Shown here one piece after another: positions 63,501-64,000 of a stretch of 64,000 nucleotides of DNA. Under the pieces are notes generated by a model that ran no database searches, had not been told where the DNA came from, and saw only the letters and a program-made list of their open reading frames with translations. The stretch lies in NCBI RefSeq assembly GCF_902168135.1, contig NZ_CABHOL010000009.1, positions 62,001-126,000 on the forward strand, given 5' to 3'. How positions within the stretch are numbered: position 1 is the first letter of the stretch; the number at the start of each line of letters is the position of its first letter. A program made the translations under genes and the position numbers. The stretch comes from an uncultured Fluviicola sp. Lineage in GTDB: Bacteria; Bacteroidota; Bacteroidia; Flavobacteriales_D; Crocinitomicaceae.

Positions 63501-64000
63501 CAAGTTTTACGACTTGTGCAAAGTCAATATTCTTACTTTTCTCCGATCTATTACTAGTGATTCGAAGATTCCATAATTCTCTATAAAGATCCTGAATGCT
63601 TTTTATAGTGGAAATTTCAAGATCATCAGAATATACTTTGAGAAAGACATCTAGGTGTAAAGGTGTTTTAAGTAATTCGATGAGTTCTCGGTTTAGTTTA
63701 CCGGGATTGATCTTATTAATTGAAAGAATTTGTTTTAGTTCATCAATGTCAAGGGGCTTAATAGCAAAGTTGATCTTATTAGAATAAGTATTGATTATTG
63801 GATCGTAATTTAAGTCGTATGTTCGACATGAAACTACAATTCTTACTTTTGATTGATTGGCATAGCGCTTAATAACTCTGTCATACATTCCCAATGGTCT
63901 CATGTTAGACGATAGAGTTTGAGAAAGTGCATCGATTTGATCAATGATCAAGACCACCTGTGGTTCGTAGGATATGAACTGATCCATAAATGTAAAGAAA
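60514..64000 (-). CDS. STAND-type P-loop NTPase with repeat region (partial)
   Basis: At least 1161 residues visible; the frame runs off the window end, so Walker A and any N-terminal effector domain are not seen. Visible: Walker B VVLIIDQIDALS at the start, the sensor IVVSCRTYDLN, the STAND/NACHT helical region (LKTPLHLDVFLKVYSD), and HLEFFHQTFFDYCVARN, a common STAND winged-helix end. The remaining about 850 residues are helical repeats, probably HEAT- or TPR-like, a sensor arm. Avs-type proteins share this plan and detect phage proteins. Homology is by layout; a 241-nt gap precedes the helicase. Confidence 0.78.
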   Translation of the reverse strand, partial: FFTFMDQFISYEPQVVLIIDQIDALSQTLSSNMRPLGMYDRVIKRYANQSKVRIVVSCRTYDLNYDPIINTYSNKINFAIKPLDIDELKQILSINKINPGKLNRELIELLKTPLHLDVFLKVYSDDLEISTIKSIQDLYRELWNLRITSNRSEKSKNIDFAQVVKLVFSIALKMYEDQSINIPDDSFTDLFPKELEYLSTEGVVFRRENHLEFFHQTFFDYCVARNSVTSKEDLLTTIKNRHQGLFLRSKIQQILNYKRGVDVQRYIKDLQAILADSQIRFHIKLLVLRHVALQDTPLVQEQQFIEKIFKDDKKSKDIFISLYHGDGWLDIFIDKKWIQQEVNSNDLESLDLIRSFLRRFTHRKSEQLINFIIETKSSISIDPIIQDLLWGVREYNDSRYMDLVEYILDKIGEPTLGYALFHFLEHGIKNYPERVCDILLRLVSIGPDSKDQYGQDDYFPGQNHSEIYKELWENHPDITYLLVKRIINEIIDKRGYSSSNKKRGAIKVDRTFLLYTKKEEQLYFHSEQLSMLQDYLIEKANTDHDFVRREVLEYLKSESITHLIIAFSVVEKHPLIFLQESFQFFSTDVEIKKIIGLSLYMNYLLQASLGNAYPHYSPEQQKIVNSMLVKLYPDSELMVIDFGDGKKIRKSYGNTQYDFIRAIPNSERNRYPELKRSFQELKRKFGDRGNLEEPKGISLHSGEKMLPQDAFDKMTFEDWKRTFREYNIDNPNYDSWNDPGELSHSREFENRVSQRIEYFLPLIDDILIDSTIPQSYKVKGLEGLKNGGLPPDHLLIRFKTAIQHTEFNNEYSRYLLWITNYFTEAGINDKEVFEFIKNISINGSERDAFTNDVLNMGINSTRGAAVSSLMDYHFSDKSREEVFGVLRTIANNSSPSTRACALYKLANYLKYNTEEVLEIFLLLLHDYDPGLVKLSVHVLTYLINTHFKELIPFLKRSIYVKDSSKTVGHLLTKAYCFDYSGSEELLEEFWSQGNDQKEASIAIAWEFIKVNERVNRALKIVSKFLDSDDDKIAKAYIFPFFNLQNELFDQLYEFLSLYVESNVGKYREDSFYRYLLKCVNDKPEKCIQLAAHFVNHIDKMKNHQMHRNEPLQVIIQAYNCLREYNKDDKATEDAMDAFDLILQNLDLRAGAFEVLAKVDLY

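Noticed and set aside
1-64000. tRNA, rRNA, tmRNA or riboswitch genes
   Set aside because: Scanning gaps for T-arm words and conserved RNA motifs gave nothing convincing; ribBA has too short a leader for an FMN riboswitch.
60514-64000. Start codon at 63987 as the true STAND start
   Set aside because: The frame is open to the window end, and this methionine falls just before Walker B, so Walker A must lie upstream, outside the window.

Overview
The window looks like a chromosome segment of a Bacteroidota species, most likely Flavobacteriales. Support: two secreted proteins with type IX secretion (T9SS) C-terminal sorting domains, Bacteroidota-specific families (DUF1573, DUF3078, BatA/VWA, the divergent dihydroorotase-like protein, long NusB), and repeated TAnnTTTG -7 promoter boxes. 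A Fluviicola/Crocinitomicaceae relative is my impression from gene content only. I saw no rRNA, tRNA or CRISPR array.

Region 1 (1-13 kb): a VF530-type DNA-binding protein, the dipeptidase PepD, a sensor kinase, and four DjlA-like membrane-anchored J-domain proteins in a row (a fifth lies at 28 kb). Then a DUF3820 protein, a small terminator-linked gene, an Xre regulator with palindromic operators, mnmA and an ABC exporter half.
Region 2 (11.6-38.7 kb): mostly housekeeping. It holds leucine dehydrogenase-nusB-DUF1573-yajC, thiolase, an SPFH protein, an M13 peptidase with an ElaA-like acetyltransferase, an acyl-CoA carboxylase beta subunit, pcm, an ECF sigma factor coupled to a DUF2807 membrane protein, trxB, a PmtA-like methyltransferase with the dihydroorotase-like protein and BatA, a LolD-like ATPase, and ribBA. 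It is interrupted by an AT-rich RES-domain toxin-like gene between two 34-bp inverted repeats.
Region 3 (38.7-47.3 kb): an overlapping lptG-glycosyltransferase-glycosyltransferase-lipoprotein operon and two T9SS cargo proteins, followed by a gene-free kilobase with degenerate repeats.
Region 4 (47.3-64 kb): an AT-rich accessory or defence island. It holds an orphan PD-(D/E)XK-like protein, a DUF3606-PIN gene pair, a Mu/Tn552-like transposon (DDE transposase, AAA ATPase, serine recombinase) with nearby regulators, an IS3 OrfA-like gene coupled to a lipoprotein, and a minus-strand set: STAND-type NTPase (cut by the window end), then DEAD/DEAH helicase with C-terminal nuclease motif, then zinc-ribbon nuclease-like protein. 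The last three genes are the best candidate for an undescribed antiviral system.

Across regions 1-3 many genes carry a TAnnTTTG-type box. In six genes it lies exactly 4 nt before ATG, implying leaderless mRNAs; in four others the leader is 16-22 nt. All family assignments come from reading motifs, not database searches.
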